DNA of 64,000 nucleotides from Arcobacter cloacae (GTDB taxonomy: Bacteria > Campylobacterota > Campylobacteria > Campylobacterales > Arcobacteraceae): contig NZ_CP053833.1 in the NCBI RefSeq assembly GCF_013201935.1, forward strand, positions 1,798,001 to 1,862,000. The letters are read 5' to 3'. A program made the position numbers and the translations under genes. Shown one piece after another: positions 37,716 through 47,156 of this stretch (the stretch's first letter is position 1; every line of letters starts with the position of its first letter). The notes beneath the pieces were generated by a model. The model saw nothing but the letters and a program-made list of their open reading frames with translations. It searched no databases and was not told the DNA's origin.

Positions 37716-39332
37716 CTAATTTTTTTCAGCTCTTTTTTTATCAAATAATCTATTTATATAATATTGTTGTCCAATAGTAAATACGTTATTTATAAACCAA
37801 TATAATGTAAGTCCTGCTGGGAACCATAAGAAGAAGAATGTGAAAATAACAGGTAAAAACTGGAATATTTTTCTTTGCATTTCATCTTGCATTGTATTTG
37901 GTGTGATTTTTTGTTGAATATACATTGTAGCACCCATTAAAATAGGTAAAACAAAATATGGATCCATTTCTGCTAAATCTTGAACCCATAAAATCCACTC
38001 AGCACCTTTTAACTCAATAGCATTTATTAAAACCCTATAAATAGCAAAGAATACTGGAATTTGTAAAAGTAATGGTAAACACCCACCCATTGGATTTGCA
38101 CCATGTTTTTTATACAATTCCATCATGTGCATTGATTGTTTTTGTTTATCATCTTTATATTTTAATTGTATTTCTTTCATTTTAGGAGCTAATTCTTTTA
38201 GCTTATTCATAGAAACCATACCTTTATAAGATAAAGGATATAAAACTAATTTAATTAAAATAGTTAAAATAACAATTGTCCAACCCCAATTTCCAACATA
38301 AGACTGAATATATTGTAAAAGAACAAACATAGGTTTTGCAATAAAAGTAAACCAACCATACTCAATAACATCTGTTAGCTCTTTATTTAATGCAATTAAA
38401 TCATTAAAGTTTTTTGGTCCCATATATCCACTAAAATTTATTGATGAACCAGCATGAATAAAAGCTTGTGGATTTGAAGATGGATCTGGCATTAAAGTAA
38501 TGCTTAAAGATTTTTCAAAATTATAGATTACTGTTGCATAATATCTATCAAAATTTGATACAAATTTTACACCTGTAATATTTTCATTTTTACTTAAATC
38601 ACCATCTTCTATAGTAGTTAAAGTATTATCATTTAATTTTGTGATTAACCCATGAACTGCGTACATATCAGCTAATACGTTTGGTCTAAATCCGTTTGTA
38701 ATAAAAAACTGTTTATCATTTGTAGCACTTACACTTAAATCATAATGTCCATCAGGATAAAAAGTCAATGTTTTAGTTAAAACAGTATCACTTAAAGTTT
38801 GTGTTAATGTCAATACTTGTTTTGAATTAGTAGCATCTATGCTTGAAGAACTAGCCTCAACTGCTACTTTAAAAGCTTCAGCATTAATATTTGCATCTGC
38901 AAATCTAACCTCTAAAGGTCTTAGCTGATTAGCTTCAAATAATTTTATTTGATTACCATTTTCATCTTTATATTTTTCTTCAAGTAAAGTAACCTGTGCA
39001 ACTCTTCCTAAAGTATCAATTTCAATAATATTTTTACCTGTTTTTATAACAGAAACTATTTGCTTATCTGCTATTGCTTTAGATGATAAAGCATCAACTG
39101 ACTTTGACATATTAATAGGATTACCATTAACATCACTTGCTACCATTTGTGTTGTGTCAACTTCTGGTGCAGAATTTTGTTTTTGTTCTTGCTCTTGTTT
39201 TACTGAAGCTGCTTTTGCTTCTTGTTGTGGCTTTAAAACCAAAAACTCATATGCTATGAAAAATACAAAAACTACCAATGTCATAATTAACATTCGTTTT
39301 TGCATACCGTTATTTTGATTCATGTAACTCAT
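37716..39332 (-). CDS. yidC: membrane protein insertase YidC
   Basis: Inserts and folds inner-membrane proteins alone or with SecYEG. 538 residues: the N-terminal helix (about 13-30), a large periplasmic beta domain (about 50-325) and the conserved five-helix core (about 335-535: GNWGWTIVILTILIKLVLYP, the GGCLPLLLQIPVFFAIYRVL block). The conserved Arg/Lys lies near YPLSYK. The start overlaps yidD by 23 bases; a second in-frame ATG three codons later (39323) is possible. Confidence 0.96.
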   Translation of the reverse strand: MSYMNQNNGMQKRMLIMTLVVFVFFIAYEFLVLKPQQEAKAASVKQEQEQKQNSAPEVDTTQMVASDVNGNPINMSKSVDALSSKAIADKQIVSVIKTGKNIIEIDTLGRVAQVTLLEEKYKDENGNQIKLFEANQLRPLEVRFADANINAEAFKVAVEASSSSIDATNSKQVLTLTQTLSDTVLTKTLTFYPDGHYDLSVSATNDKQFFITNGFRPNVLADMYAVHGLITKLNDNTLTTIEDGDLSKNENITGVKFVSNFDRYYATVIYNFEKSLSITLMPDPSSNPQAFIHAGSSINFSGYMGPKNFNDLIALNKELTDVIEYGWFTFIAKPMFVLLQYIQSYVGNWGWTIVILTILIKLVLYPLSYKGMVSMNKLKELAPKMKEIQLKYKDDKQKQSMHMMELYKKHGANPMGGCLPLLLQIPVFFAIYRVLINAIELKGAEWILWVQDLAEMDPYFVLPILMGATMYIQQKITPNTMQDEMQRKIFQFLPVIFTFFFLWFPAGLTLYWFINNVFTIGQQYYINRLFDKKRAEKN

Positions 39333-39660
39333 TCTTCTTTTTCCACTCCCGATTCTTAACTACTAAATACTTACCATTTTCCAATGGAATATACCAATAT
39401 TTTATCTTGATTTTTTCAAAATTGATATTTTGATTAGTCTTCAACTTATTTATAACAGGATAATCAAATCCACCATCAAAAAGTTGATTACACTTTAATA
39501 TTCGCGTTATTGTAAAATAAATCGCCTTAAAAAAAGTATTATTGTCTAATTGCCATAATGCATACTGTGAACAAGTTGGATAATATCTACACGAACCAAA
39601 AGAAAGAATAGTCAAATACTTTTGATAAAATCTTATCAAATATTTAAAAACTATTTTCAT
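39310..39660 (-). CDS. yidD: membrane protein insertion efficiency factor YidD
   Basis: A small protein that aids YidC-dependent insertion. 116 residues with the family core SCRYYPTCSQYALWQL (three Cys-rich positions) and an N-terminal amphipathic helix (YLIRFYQKYLTIL). The C-terminal 45 residues are a basic extension beyond the usual 70-85-residue family length. It overlaps rnpA by 4 bases (ATGA) and yidC by 23 bases. Confidence 0.95.
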   Translation of the reverse strand: MKIVFKYLIRFYQKYLTILSFGSCRYYPTCSQYALWQLDNNTFFKAIYFTITRILKCNQLFDGGFDYPVINKLKTNQNINFEKIKIKYWYIPLENGKYLVVKNREWKKKNELHESK

Positions 39661-39992
39661 TTTAAAACCTCTAACCTCTTTAAGGCAAAGTCAAAATCTT
39701 TTTTTAACTGTAGAAAATTTTTGTCATGTAGTTCTATTTTTGCAACAAATATATAATTACCAATTAATAATTGTTTTTCATAAGAAGCAAATAAAGCACG
39801 CATTCTTCTTCTTGCTTTATTTCTATTTACTGCATTTCCTACTTTTTTTGAAGTAACAAAAGCAGCCTTTAGTGTAGTGCTAGAACCAAAAAAAGCGACA
39901 AAGCTGGTCGTATGCCATCTTTTGCCGCTTTTATATAGTTTGTTAAAGTCTCTCGAACTATTAAGTCGATGTTCTTTATTTAAACAGCTAAT
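39657..39992 (-). CDS. rnpA: ribonuclease P protein component, with ATT start
   Basis: The protein subunit of RNase P, which trims tRNA 5' ends. Reading the minus strand from 39992 gives 111 residues with the RnpA signature: [20 protein letters not shown] at the N-terminus and [16 protein letters not shown] (the RNR box) in the middle, and it ends ATGA-overlapped with yidD. There is no ATG, GTG or TTG in frame before the conserved N-terminus. The codon before Ser-Cys-Leu-Asn-Lys is ATT (39992-39990), preceded by a stop codon one codon upstream. An AAAGG lies 9 bases before the ATT. The reading overlaps the rpmH 3' end by 13 bases. Start codon is inferred, gene identity is firm. Confidence 0.9.
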   Translation of the reverse strand: MSCLNKEHRLNSSRDFNKLYKSGKRWHTTSFVAFFGSSTTLKAAFVTSKKVGNAVNRNKARRRMRALFASYEKQLLIGNYIFVAKIELHDKNFLQLKKDFDFALKRLEVLK

Positions 39993-40114
39993 TTATGTCT
40001 ACCTTTAGCTCTTCTTGCATTAATAACTCTTCTACCATTTTTAGTAGCCATTCTTACTCTGAACCCATGAGTTCTTTTTCTTGGAGTATTGTGCGGTTGA
40101 TACGTTCTTTTCAT
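39980..40114 (-). CDS. rpmH: 50S ribosomal protein bL34
   Basis: 44 residues, [20 protein letters not shown] at the start, then [20 protein letters not shown], the family sequence of L34. An AGAGGAAA site sits 7 bases upstream. It overlaps the rnpA start by 13 bases. It is followed by rnpA, yidD, yidC, khpB and mnmE, the standard cluster that often lies close to the replication origin. Confidence 0.98.
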   Translation of the reverse strand: MKRTYQPHNTPRKRTHGFRVRMATKNGRRVINARRAKGRHKLAV

Positions 40115-40150
40115 CTTAGATTTCCTCTATATTCACTAAATAAGTTGGGG

Positions 40151-40156
40151 ATTATA
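40151..40156 (-). promoter_or_regulatory. candidate -10 box of the rpmH operon
   Basis: A TATAAT on the minus strand (revcomp of ATTATA), 36 bases before the rpmH ATG, preceded by an AT-rich stretch without a clear -35. That is the usual pattern for promoters of this phylum. The gap to clpB is only 65 bases. Confidence 0.4.
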
Positions 40157-40179
40157 GTTAAATTTTACTTAAATATTCT

Positions 40180-42759
40180 TTAGTTTAATTTTACTACTAC
40201 TTCATTATTTTGTACATCAAACTCTATATTACTTCCCTCACCTATTTTATCTTCTAAAATTAAATCAGCAAGTTTATCTTCTACAATCTCATAAATTGCC
40301 CTTTTTAAAGGTCTTGCACCATAAACTGGATCAAATCCAATTTTTGCAATATACTCTTTTGCATTTTGTGTTAAAGAAATTTTTATATCTTTTTCTTCAA
40401 CTTTTTTCTTAATATTATTAAATAAAATATCTACAATATTTGTTATTGCATTTAAATTTAATTGCTCAAAAATAACAATATCATCAAGTCTATTTAAAAA
40501 TTCTGGTCTAAAATGCATTTTTAATTCATCTAAAACAGCTTTTCTTCTCTCTTCTTTATCAGAAATTTCAATAATTCTTGCACTTCCAATATTTGAAGTT
40601 AGAATAATAATTGTATTTTTAAAATCTACTGTAACACCCTTGTTATCAGTTAATCTTCCATCATCTAATACTTGTAAAAGTATATTAAACACATCAGGAT
40701 GAGCTTTTTCAACTTCATCAAATAAGATTACACTATATGGTTTTCTTCGCACAGCTTCAGTTAATTGACCACCCTCTTCATAGCCAACATAACCAGGAGC
40801 TGCTCCAACAAGTCTTGAAACCGCGTGTTTTTCCATATATTCACTCATATCAAATCTAATAAGTGATTTTGCATCATCAAATAAGAATTTTGCTAAAGTT
40901 TTTGCACTCTCTGTTTTTCCAACTCCAGTTGGTCCAAGGAATAAAAAACTTCCTATTGGTCTTGAAGTTTCACTTAATCCTGCTTTATTTCTTTTTATTG
41001 CTCTACTAATAGCTTTTAAAGCTTCATCTTGTCCAATAACATCTTGTTTTAAAACCTCTTCAACTTTTAAAACTTTTTGTTTTTCACTATCCATCATTTT
41101 ATTAACTGGAATTCCCGTCCATCTTGATACAATACTAGCAATTGCTTCTTCATCAACAGAATTTCTTAAAAGAGTTCCCTCTTTTTGCATTTGTTCCCAT
41201 TTTTGAGCATTTTCTTTTATTTTTGCTTCAAGTGCTGGAATTTCTCCATACTCTATTTTTGCAGCTTCTTCAAATTTTGATTCACGTTTTGCAATATTTG
41301 CTTTTGTTTTAAGTTCATCAATTTTTATTTTTAATTCACTTGTTGCATTAAATGTTTGTTTTTCATTTTCAAATCTAGCTTCTAAATTTTGTTTCTCTTC
41401 ATTTTTATTTGCTAACTCTTTTTCAATTTGTGCAACTCTTTCTTCATTCTTTTTATTTTTTTCCATTTTAAGAGCTTCTTTTTCAACATTTAATGTTTGA
41501 ATTTCTCTTTTAATAGTTGAAAGTGCAGTTGGCTCTGACTCAATTTGCATTTTAAGTTCAGCTGCTGCTTCATCAATCAAGTCTATTGCTTTATCAGGTA
41601 AGAATCTATCAGTTATATATCTATTTGATAATTTTGCAGCCGCAACTAATGCACTATCATTTATAGTTACATTATGATGAGTTTCAAGTTTCTCTTTAAT
41701 ACCTCTTAAAATTTGTAAAGCTTCATTTACTGTTGGTTCATCAACTTTTACAGGTTGAAATCTTCTTTGCATAGCTGCATCTTTTTCAAAATATTTTCTA
41801 TACTCTTTTAAAGTTGTTGCACCAATAGTATGAAGTTCACCTCTTGCAAGACTTGGTTTTAGGATATTTGCAGCATCCATACTTCCCTCACTTGCACCTG
41901 CTCCAATGATTGTATGAATTTCATCAATAAATAAAATTATATTTCCAGCTTTTTTAACCTCATCAATAACAGATTTTAGTCTATCTTCAAATTCTCCTCT
42001 ATATTTAGCTCCGGCTATCATAGCACTCATATCAAGACTTACTACTCTTTTATTAAGTAAAGATGTGGGAACATCTTTATTTACTATTCTTTGAGCAAGT
42101 CCTTCAGCAATAGCAGTTTTACCAGTTCCTGGTTCCCCAAGTAAAATTGGATTATTTTTTGTTTTTCTAATTAAAATTTGCATCATTCTATTGATTTGTT
42201 CATCTCTTCCAATAACTGGGTCAAGTTCTCCATCAATAGCTTTTTTATTTAAATCAATTCCATATTTACTCAATGCTTCTAAATTATCATCAGCACTATT
42301 ACTTTCTATAGTTTTTCCGGCTCTCATTGCTTCTAGTTCTTTTTTTGCTTCTCTTAAATCTATATATTTTCCTAATATATCCTTTATAACTTGTGAATCA
42401 AAATTAGATACTAGCCATGTATCTATTGCTAAAAATTTATCTCCATTACTTGCCATTAAACCTTCTGCTTTTTGTAAGCTTGCAAGTAAATTTCTTGATA
42501 TTTTTATATTTTCTTTTGTTACACTACTCACACTTGGTAATTTTTGTGCATTTGATTTCGTTTCTAATTCAACTGCTGCTTTATTAACATTCATTTTATT
42601 TAATAACTGATTTAAAACTGAATTAGTATTTGTTAATAAAGCCCAAAGTAGATGTACGATTTCTACTTCTTGATTTTTATTATGTAATGCAAGAGCAACA
42701 GATGAATCTATTGTCTCTCTCATTTGGTTTGTCATTTTTTCAAATATATTTTCACTCAT
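40180..42759 (-). CDS. clpB: ATP-dependent disaggregase ClpB
   Basis: A hexameric AAA+ chaperone that pulls proteins out of aggregates with DnaK. 859 residues: N-domain (1-145), AAA-1 with [13 protein letters not shown] (about 203-215) and [13 protein letters not shown], the coiled-coil M domain (about 405-525), AAA-2 with [16 protein letters not shown] (about 603) and the C-terminal substrate-contact loop [11 protein letters not shown] textbook promoter and a CIRCE-like operator lie directly before its ATG (separate entries), so expression is probably heat-controlled by HrcA. Confidence 0.98.
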   Translation of the reverse strand: MSENIFEKMTNQMRETIDSSVALALHNKNQEVEIVHLLWALLTNTNSVLNQLLNKMNVNKAAVELETKSNAQKLPSVSSVTKENIKISRNLLASLQKAEGLMASNGDKFLAIDTWLVSNFDSQVIKDILGKYIDLREAKKELEAMRAGKTIESNSADDNLEALSKYGIDLNKKAIDGELDPVIGRDEQINRMMQILIRKTKNNPILLGEPGTGKTAIAEGLAQRIVNKDVPTSLLNKRVVSLDMSAMIAGAKYRGEFEDRLKSVIDEVKKAGNIILFIDEIHTIIGAGASEGSMDAANILKPSLARGELHTIGATTLKEYRKYFEKDAAMQRRFQPVKVDEPTVNEALQILRGIKEKLETHHNVTINDSALVAAAKLSNRYITDRFLPDKAIDLIDEAAAELKMQIESEPTALSTIKREIQTLNVEKEALKMEKNKKNEERVAQIEKELANKNEEKQNLEARFENEKQTFNATSELKIKIDELKTKANIAKRESKFEEAAKIEYGEIPALEAKIKENAQKWEQMQKEGTLLRNSVDEEAIASIVSRWTGIPVNKMMDSEKQKVLKVEEVLKQDVIGQDEALKAISRAIKRNKAGLSETSRPIGSFLFLGPTGVGKTESAKTLAKFLFDDAKSLIRFDMSEYMEKHAVSRLVGAAPGYVGYEEGGQLTEAVRRKPYSVILFDEVEKAHPDVFNILLQVLDDGRLTDNKGVTVDFKNTIIILTSNIGSARIIEISDKEERRKAVLDELKMHFRPEFLNRLDDIVIFEQLNLNAITNIVDILFNNIKKKVEEKDIKISLTQNAKEYIAKIGFDPVYGARPLKRAIYEIVEDKLADLILEDKIGEGSNIEFDVQNNEVVVKLN

Positions 42760-42786
42760 TTAGCACTCCTTAACTTTAACTGCTAA
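42760..42786 (-). promoter_or_regulatory. CIRCE-like operator (HrcA site) before clpB
   Basis: An inverted repeat TTAGCACTC-N9-AACTGCTAA as read on the plus strand (42760-42768 and 42778-42786). One half is the exact CIRCE consensus TTAGCACTC; the other matches 7 of 9 positions of GAGTGCTAA. The spacer is the canonical 9 bases. It touches the clpB ATG and covers the Shine-Dalgarno sequence, just downstream of the promoter, the usual place for HrcA repression. Confidence 0.7.
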
Positions 42787-42790
42787 TGTA

Positions 42791-42819
42791 ATTATATAAC
42801 TTTAGTGTATCTTTGTCAA
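42791..42819 (-). promoter_or_regulatory. sigma70-type promoter of clpB
   Basis: On the minus strand TTGACA (42819-42814), a spacer of exactly 17 bases and TATAAT (42796-42791). Both hexamers are perfect consensus, which is rare in this AT-rich genome. The predicted start of transcription falls at or in the CIRCE-like repeat. Confidence 0.75.
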
Positions 42820-42820
42820 G

Positions 42821-44977
42821 TTATATGTGATAAATATTGTATTCTATTTCACTCTCTTCTTGTATAGGAATCTCTAAAGTAACTCTACAACCTTTAAATG
42901 AACTATTATTTTTAATAAACTCTTTATTTTCCATATAAATATTTCCTTTCATATGTTCTACTACTATTTGATGAGACATATAAAGTCCTATTCCTGTTCC
43001 TTGAGATTTATGTTTTGTTGTAAAATATGGTTCAAATACCTTTGAAATAATCGATTCATCAACACCTCCTCCATTATCTGATATTTGAACTATACATTTT
43101 TTATTTTCCATATAAGTATCTATTTTGATAAATCTTTTATCTCTTGTTTGATTTTTTAATGCATCTTTTGAATTATTTAAAATATTAATAATTACTTGCA
43201 AAAATTCATTTGGATAACCATTTATAATCAAATCTTTATGATATGAAGTCTCTATTTCAATATTATGATTTTGAATACTTGATTTTAAAAGTTTTAGTAC
43301 CTTTTCAATACTTTCATTAACACAAAAATCTTCTACTATTTTATCTGCTTTGAAAAAATTTCTAAAATCATCAATTGTTTTAGAAAGATACTGAGTATTT
43401 TCAACAATTAAATCAAGGGTTTCAACAAATCTTTCATCAGTTAAAATATCCATCTCTTTTTCAAATTTTATTCCACTTGCACATGTACTTATTAAACTTA
43501 ATGGTTGTCTCCATTGATGAGCAATATTTCCTATCATTTCTCCCATTGCTGCCATTTTTGATTGTTGAGACAGTAATTTATCTTTATCTTTTAGTTCAGT
43601 TATATCAATTAAAGTTGATAGTTTTAGAATCTTTCCATTTATTGAAATAAATTTATCTTGACCTAAACAAGTAAACTTTTTACCATTAATTAATAAATCA
43701 AATTCATAAGGTAAACTATTTTTTTTATAATTTTTAACAAGTAATTCTTTATATTTATCGTCTACAAAATCTAATAAATTTTTTCCTAACAAATCATTTT
43801 TATCTCTTAAATTCAAAAACTCTACAGCTACATTATTAGCATCAACACAAATTCCTTTGTCATGAATTACAATAATTTCCATAGTTGAGTTAAATAATGA
43901 TTTAAAACTATTTAAAGACTCTTCTAGGGAATCTTCTCTTTTATCTATTTCAATTCTCATTTTATTAAAGCTATTAATTAAAATATTAAATTCACTATAA
44001 TATGAATTTTCAATATTACTTTTATAATTTCCATTTGCAATATCAGCTGCTGTATGTTGTAAATCATCAAAAGATTTAAATATTCTTTTTGAAATCTTTA
44101 AAGATAAAAAAATAGCTGCTATTACAAAAAGTAAGATTACAATTATCATTCCAAAAATTATTCCACTTAAAGACTTTAAAATTAAACCATAACTCTCTCT
44201 TATTACTACTTTCCAATTTGTATCTTTTATTGAGGTATATGTTCCATATTGATTCTCTTCAAAAATTTTTGAATAAAATATAGTAAAAGTATAAGGAGCT
44301 AATTTATCTATAACATCAATAAAAACTCTTTGAGTTTTTTCATTAAATCTTTGGAGAACTAAATCTGGATTATTAGGATTTAAAATAACAGTAGCACTAC
44401 TATCAAAAACCTTTATCATATATGTACCATCTTGATTTTTAAATTGTGAAATAAAATCAGAAATCTCTTTTAATTGAGTCATTAAAACAACTATTTTATC
44501 TTCTAATCTAAAACTATAAGAAATAGCGGGTTCTTCATCTACTGTTGATAAGAATACATTTGACCAATAATCTTTTTTATTCTCTTTTAATTCTTTAAAA
44601 TATTCTTGTCTTGAATAATCAAATCCTTTATAAATATTTAGATTTGAATCAGCATAATAATCTTCAATAATTCCATTTTTGTTTAATATTATTATACTTG
44701 AGATATTATTGTTTGTATCAACTATATTTTTGAGAAGATTGACATTATTTGGAGTATAGTTATATTTTAAATAGTTTGATAAACTATATATTTGAGTTAA
44801 AAATTTATTTATTTCTTTTTCTATTTGAGTTAAAGTTTGTCTTTGATTATGTTCAATAATACTTAATTTTGAAAAATAAAAATTTGCTAAAGAGATAAGT
44901 CCTATAGAAATACCTATAAAAATTATAAAAGATAATAAAGTTACTAAAATCTCTTTTTTTAAACTTTTGCTTTTCAT
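42821..44977 (-). CDS. sensor histidine kinase with extracellular Cache-like domain and PAS
   Basis: 718 residues. TM1 about 10-32, a periplasmic region of about 240 residues that resembles a dCache sensor (EDYYADSNLNIYKGFDYSRQ, followed by a second lobe), TM2 about 272-294, HAMP about 295-348, a PAS domain about 360-460, then HisKA with IAHQWRQPLSLIS (His about 490) and a complete ATPase domain (NNSKDALKNQ, DNGGGVDE, GTGIGLYMS). It has no receiver domain. It overlaps the binding-protein gene by 4 bases (ATGA), so the two are made together, and no response regulator lies nearby. Confidence 0.9.
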   Translation of the reverse strand: MKSKSLKKEILVTLLSFIIFIGISIGLISLANFYFSKLSIIEHNQRQTLTQIEKEINKFLTQIYSLSNYLKYNYTPNNVNLLKNIVDTNNNISSIIILNKNGIIEDYYADSNLNIYKGFDYSRQEYFKELKENKKDYWSNVFLSTVDEEPAISYSFRLEDKIVVLMTQLKEISDFISQFKNQDGTYMIKVFDSSATVILNPNNPDLVLQRFNEKTQRVFIDVIDKLAPYTFTIFYSKIFEENQYGTYTSIKDTNWKVVIRESYGLILKSLSGIIFGMIIVILLFVIAAIFLSLKISKRIFKSFDDLQHTAADIANGNYKSNIENSYYSEFNILINSFNKMRIEIDKREDSLEESLNSFKSLFNSTMEIIVIHDKGICVDANNVAVEFLNLRDKNDLLGKNLLDFVDDKYKELLVKNYKKNSLPYEFDLLINGKKFTCLGQDKFISINGKILKLSTLIDITELKDKDKLLSQQSKMAAMGEMIGNIAHQWRQPLSLISTCASGIKFEKEMDILTDERFVETLDLIVENTQYLSKTIDDFRNFFKADKIVEDFCVNESIEKVLKLLKSSIQNHNIEIETSYHKDLIINGYPNEFLQVIINILNNSKDALKNQTRDKRFIKIDTYMENKKCIVQISDNGGGVDESIISKVFEPYFTTKHKSQGTGIGLYMSHQIVVEHMKGNIYMENKEFIKNNSSFKGCRVTLEIPIQEESEIEYNIYHI

Positions 44978-46074
44978 TTTACTTTTTCAAACTTTCCATT
45001 TACTACTTTAAAAGTATTAAATTCTCTTACAACATCTCCGTACTCATCAAAAATTATAGTATCTTGTAAGCCCTTAAACTCTTTTATTTTTAATAAATTT
45101 TTTTTAAGTTCTGTTTGCTCCCCTACTTTTAAAAGTTCTATTATTATTCTTGCTAATTCATAACCTTTTGATGCATATAAAGAAGGTTCTAAATTATATC
45201 TTTCTCTAAATTTTTTTGAAAATCTTAAAAAATCTTCATTTTGAGAATTCTCATCATAATCTATGTTAAAAATAATTCCTTCACTATATTTCCCTGTATT
45301 TTCTATAAATGCGGGTGTCATTGCCCATTCTGAAGATGCTATTTGAGTTTTTATATCTTTCATTTTTAGATATTGTACAACCCTTGATGCATCTACTGAA
45401 TTTGCACAAATTAAAATCAAATCAGGATTTAGACTATTTATTTCAGAAACTAAATCATCTAAATTTTCGTCAGTTTTAGAATATTGAATAAATTTTTCTC
45501 CACCATTTGAAATAAAACTTTTTTCAAAATTTTCTAAGTAATCTTTTGTATAAGTAATATTTCCAGGATCATAAATTCCATAGATTTTTTTATGATTATT
45601 TTTTATTATATATTTTGTAAAAGTATCAAATCTTTGAGCATTATTTGCAACATGAACTCTAAAAAATTGATCATCTATTCCTGAAAACTCATTACTAGCT
45701 GAAGCTGCTGAAATCATAAACATATCAGGATAATTATTTATAATTGACATAGAAATTTTTGACATATTACTTGTAACATTTCCAATTACAATTTTTATGC
45801 CTTGGTCTATAAAATCATTTACAATTTTTTTATTTACTTCTTCATCTCTTTTATCATCTTTGAATATTAATTCGATTTTTTTTCCATTGATTTTGTAGTT
45901 TTCCTCTTCAAAAGCTAAAATTATTCCATTCATCATAGGATTCCCTAAATCAGAATATTTTGCAGTTAAAGCTCCAACAAAACCGATTTTTACAACTTCT
46001 TCTTTCTCTTTGCTTATGAAAAAATATATTCCAATCAAAATAATCACAAATAAACTTAAATATATTTTTTTCAT
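44974..46074 (-). CDS. periplasmic solute-binding protein, amino-acid type (Peripla_BP_6-like)
   Basis: 366 residues. An N-terminal hydrophobic segment (KKIYLSLFVIILIGIYFFIS) lacks a clear cleavage site, so it may be a membrane anchor rather than a cleaved signal. The body follows the branched-chain amino-acid binding fold: KIGFVGALTAKYSDLGNPMM, the substrate loop SAASASNEFSG and the second lobe. Start 46074 is preferred over 46086 because GGAG lies 6 bases before it. There is no ABC permease or ATPase gene nearby; the only partner is the overlapping sensor kinase. It may act as a sensor co-receptor (inference). Confidence 0.85.
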   Translation of the reverse strand: MKKIYLSLFVIILIGIYFFISKEKEEVVKIGFVGALTAKYSDLGNPMMNGIILAFEEENYKINGKKIELIFKDDKRDEEVNKKIVNDFIDQGIKIVIGNVTSNMSKISMSIINNYPDMFMISAASASNEFSGIDDQFFRVHVANNAQRFDTFTKYIIKNNHKKIYGIYDPGNITYTKDYLENFEKSFISNGGEKFIQYSKTDENLDDLVSEINSLNPDLILICANSVDASRVVQYLKMKDIKTQIASSEWAMTPAFIENTGKYSEGIIFNIDYDENSQNEDFLRFSKKFRERYNLEPSLYASKGYELARIIIELLKVGEQTELKKNLLKIKEFKGLQDTIIFDEYGDVVREFNTFKVVNGKFEKVK

Positions 46075-46166
46075 AATTTTCTCCATATTTTGAAGTATTT
46101 ATAGGCATTATATAATTTTTTTATATAAATGTTATAATCAAACTTATAAATTTTAAAGGATTTTAT

Positions 46167-46739
46167 ATGTTATGTGGTATTGATGAAGCAGGACGTGGAC
46201 CAATTGCAGGACCATTGGTAGTTGCTGGAGTTGTTTTAATAAATGAAATAGATGGATTAAATGACTCAAAACAACTTAGTGAAAAAAAAAGAGAACTTCT
46301 TTTTGATAAAATAATAGAGAATTCAAATTATCACATAGTATTTACAAATGCCAAAACAATTGATGAAAAGGGGCTTAGTTTTTGTCTTAAAAATTCTATT
46401 TTAGAAATAATAGATAATTTAAAAAAATTTTGTGATGAATTCCTAATGGATGGAAATACCTCTTTTGGAATAGATATTTTAACACATAAAATTAAAGCAG
46501 ATGCAACAATAAAAGAAGTTAGTGCAGCATCAATTTTAGCAAAAGTAAGTCGTGATAGATATATGAATGAAATAGCTTCAAACTATAAAGAGTATGAATT
46601 TCAAAAACATAAAGGTTATGGTACAAAAGCTCATGTGGAAGCCATAAAAAAATATGGAAGAAGTGATGAGCATAGATACAGTTTTAAATTAAAAGCTTTA
46701 GGAGAAGAGAATATTGGTGTTCAAAAAAGTCTATTTTAG
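46167..46739 (+). CDS. rnhB: ribonuclease HII
   Basis: Removes misincorporated ribonucleotides and RNA primers from DNA. 190 residues with the catalytic residues in CGIDEAGRGPIAGPLVVAGV (Asp5, Glu6), FLMDGN (Asp about 95) and ADATIKEVSAASILAKVSRD (Asp about 112). Its stop is next to the convergent thiamine-binding-family gene. Translation starts 9 bases after AAAGGA. Confidence 0.96.
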   Translation: MLCGIDEAGRGPIAGPLVVAGVVLINEIDGLNDSKQLSEKKRELLFDKIIENSNYHIVFTNAKTIDEKGLSFCLKNSILEIIDNLKKFCDEFLMDGNTSFGIDILTHKIKADATIKEVSAASILAKVSRDRYMNEIASNYKEYEFQKHKGYGTKAHVEAIKKYGRSDEHRYSFKLKALGEENIGVQKSLF

Positions 46740-46740
46740 A

Positions 46741-47055
46741 CTATTTTGAAACCTCTCCTATATGCTTTTCTACTGATTCTATTTTTGATTTAAGCCTGTT
46801 TTCATGACCTTTTCTAATATCAAATTTTAAAGTTGCATAAACTCTATTACTTCCTAATTCTTCTAACCTTAAATAACATTTTTCAACCAAAGATAAAGAC
46901 TCTTTTAATGTATTAGTCTCTATTAAAGTTGCCATTGCAGTTAACTGATAACTATACCCACTCTCTCTTATAATTTTTATAACTTCTGAAACTTCTTTAC
47001 TTTTACTCTCACTTTTATCTGTAGGAAACATACTCATTTCTAATAAAATACTCAT
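46741..47055 (-). CDS. MTH1187/YkoF-type thiamine-binding family protein
   Basis: 104 residues of the small ferredoxin-like fold known as the thiamine-binding protein family (PF01910-type). Recognisable features are ILLEMSMFPTDKSESKSKEV at the start, SGYSYQLTAMATLIET in the middle and the charged end. Members bind thiamine or related pyrimidines, and their cellular role is poorly known. It stands alone, one base from the convergent rnhB, and has its own AAAGG site. Confidence 0.85.
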   Translation of the reverse strand: MSILLEMSMFPTDKSESKSKEVSEVIKIIRESGYSYQLTAMATLIETNTLKESLSLVEKCYLRLEELGSNRVYATLKFDIRKGHENRLKSKIESVEKHIGEVSK

Positions 47056-47109
47056 TTTTAACCTTTAAATAATTTTTTTTAAACATTTTAATCTTACTTA
47101 AAAATTGTT

Positions 47110-47137
47110 TTGATAAGATATTCTATAATTATATAAT
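47110..47137 (+). promoter_or_regulatory. candidate promoter of the 47157 gene
   Basis: TTGATA (47110-47115), a spacer of 16 bases and TATAAT (47132-47137), 19 bases before the ATG at 47157. A second TATAAT lies at 47124-47129. Confidence 0.4.
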
Positions 47138-47156
47138 TAAAATACTAAGGATAAAA

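Noticed and set aside
39995-40183. Plus-strand open frame over rpmH and the rpmH promoter
   Set aside because: It is antisense to rpmH, Ser-rich from the complement of Arg codons and has no ribosome site.
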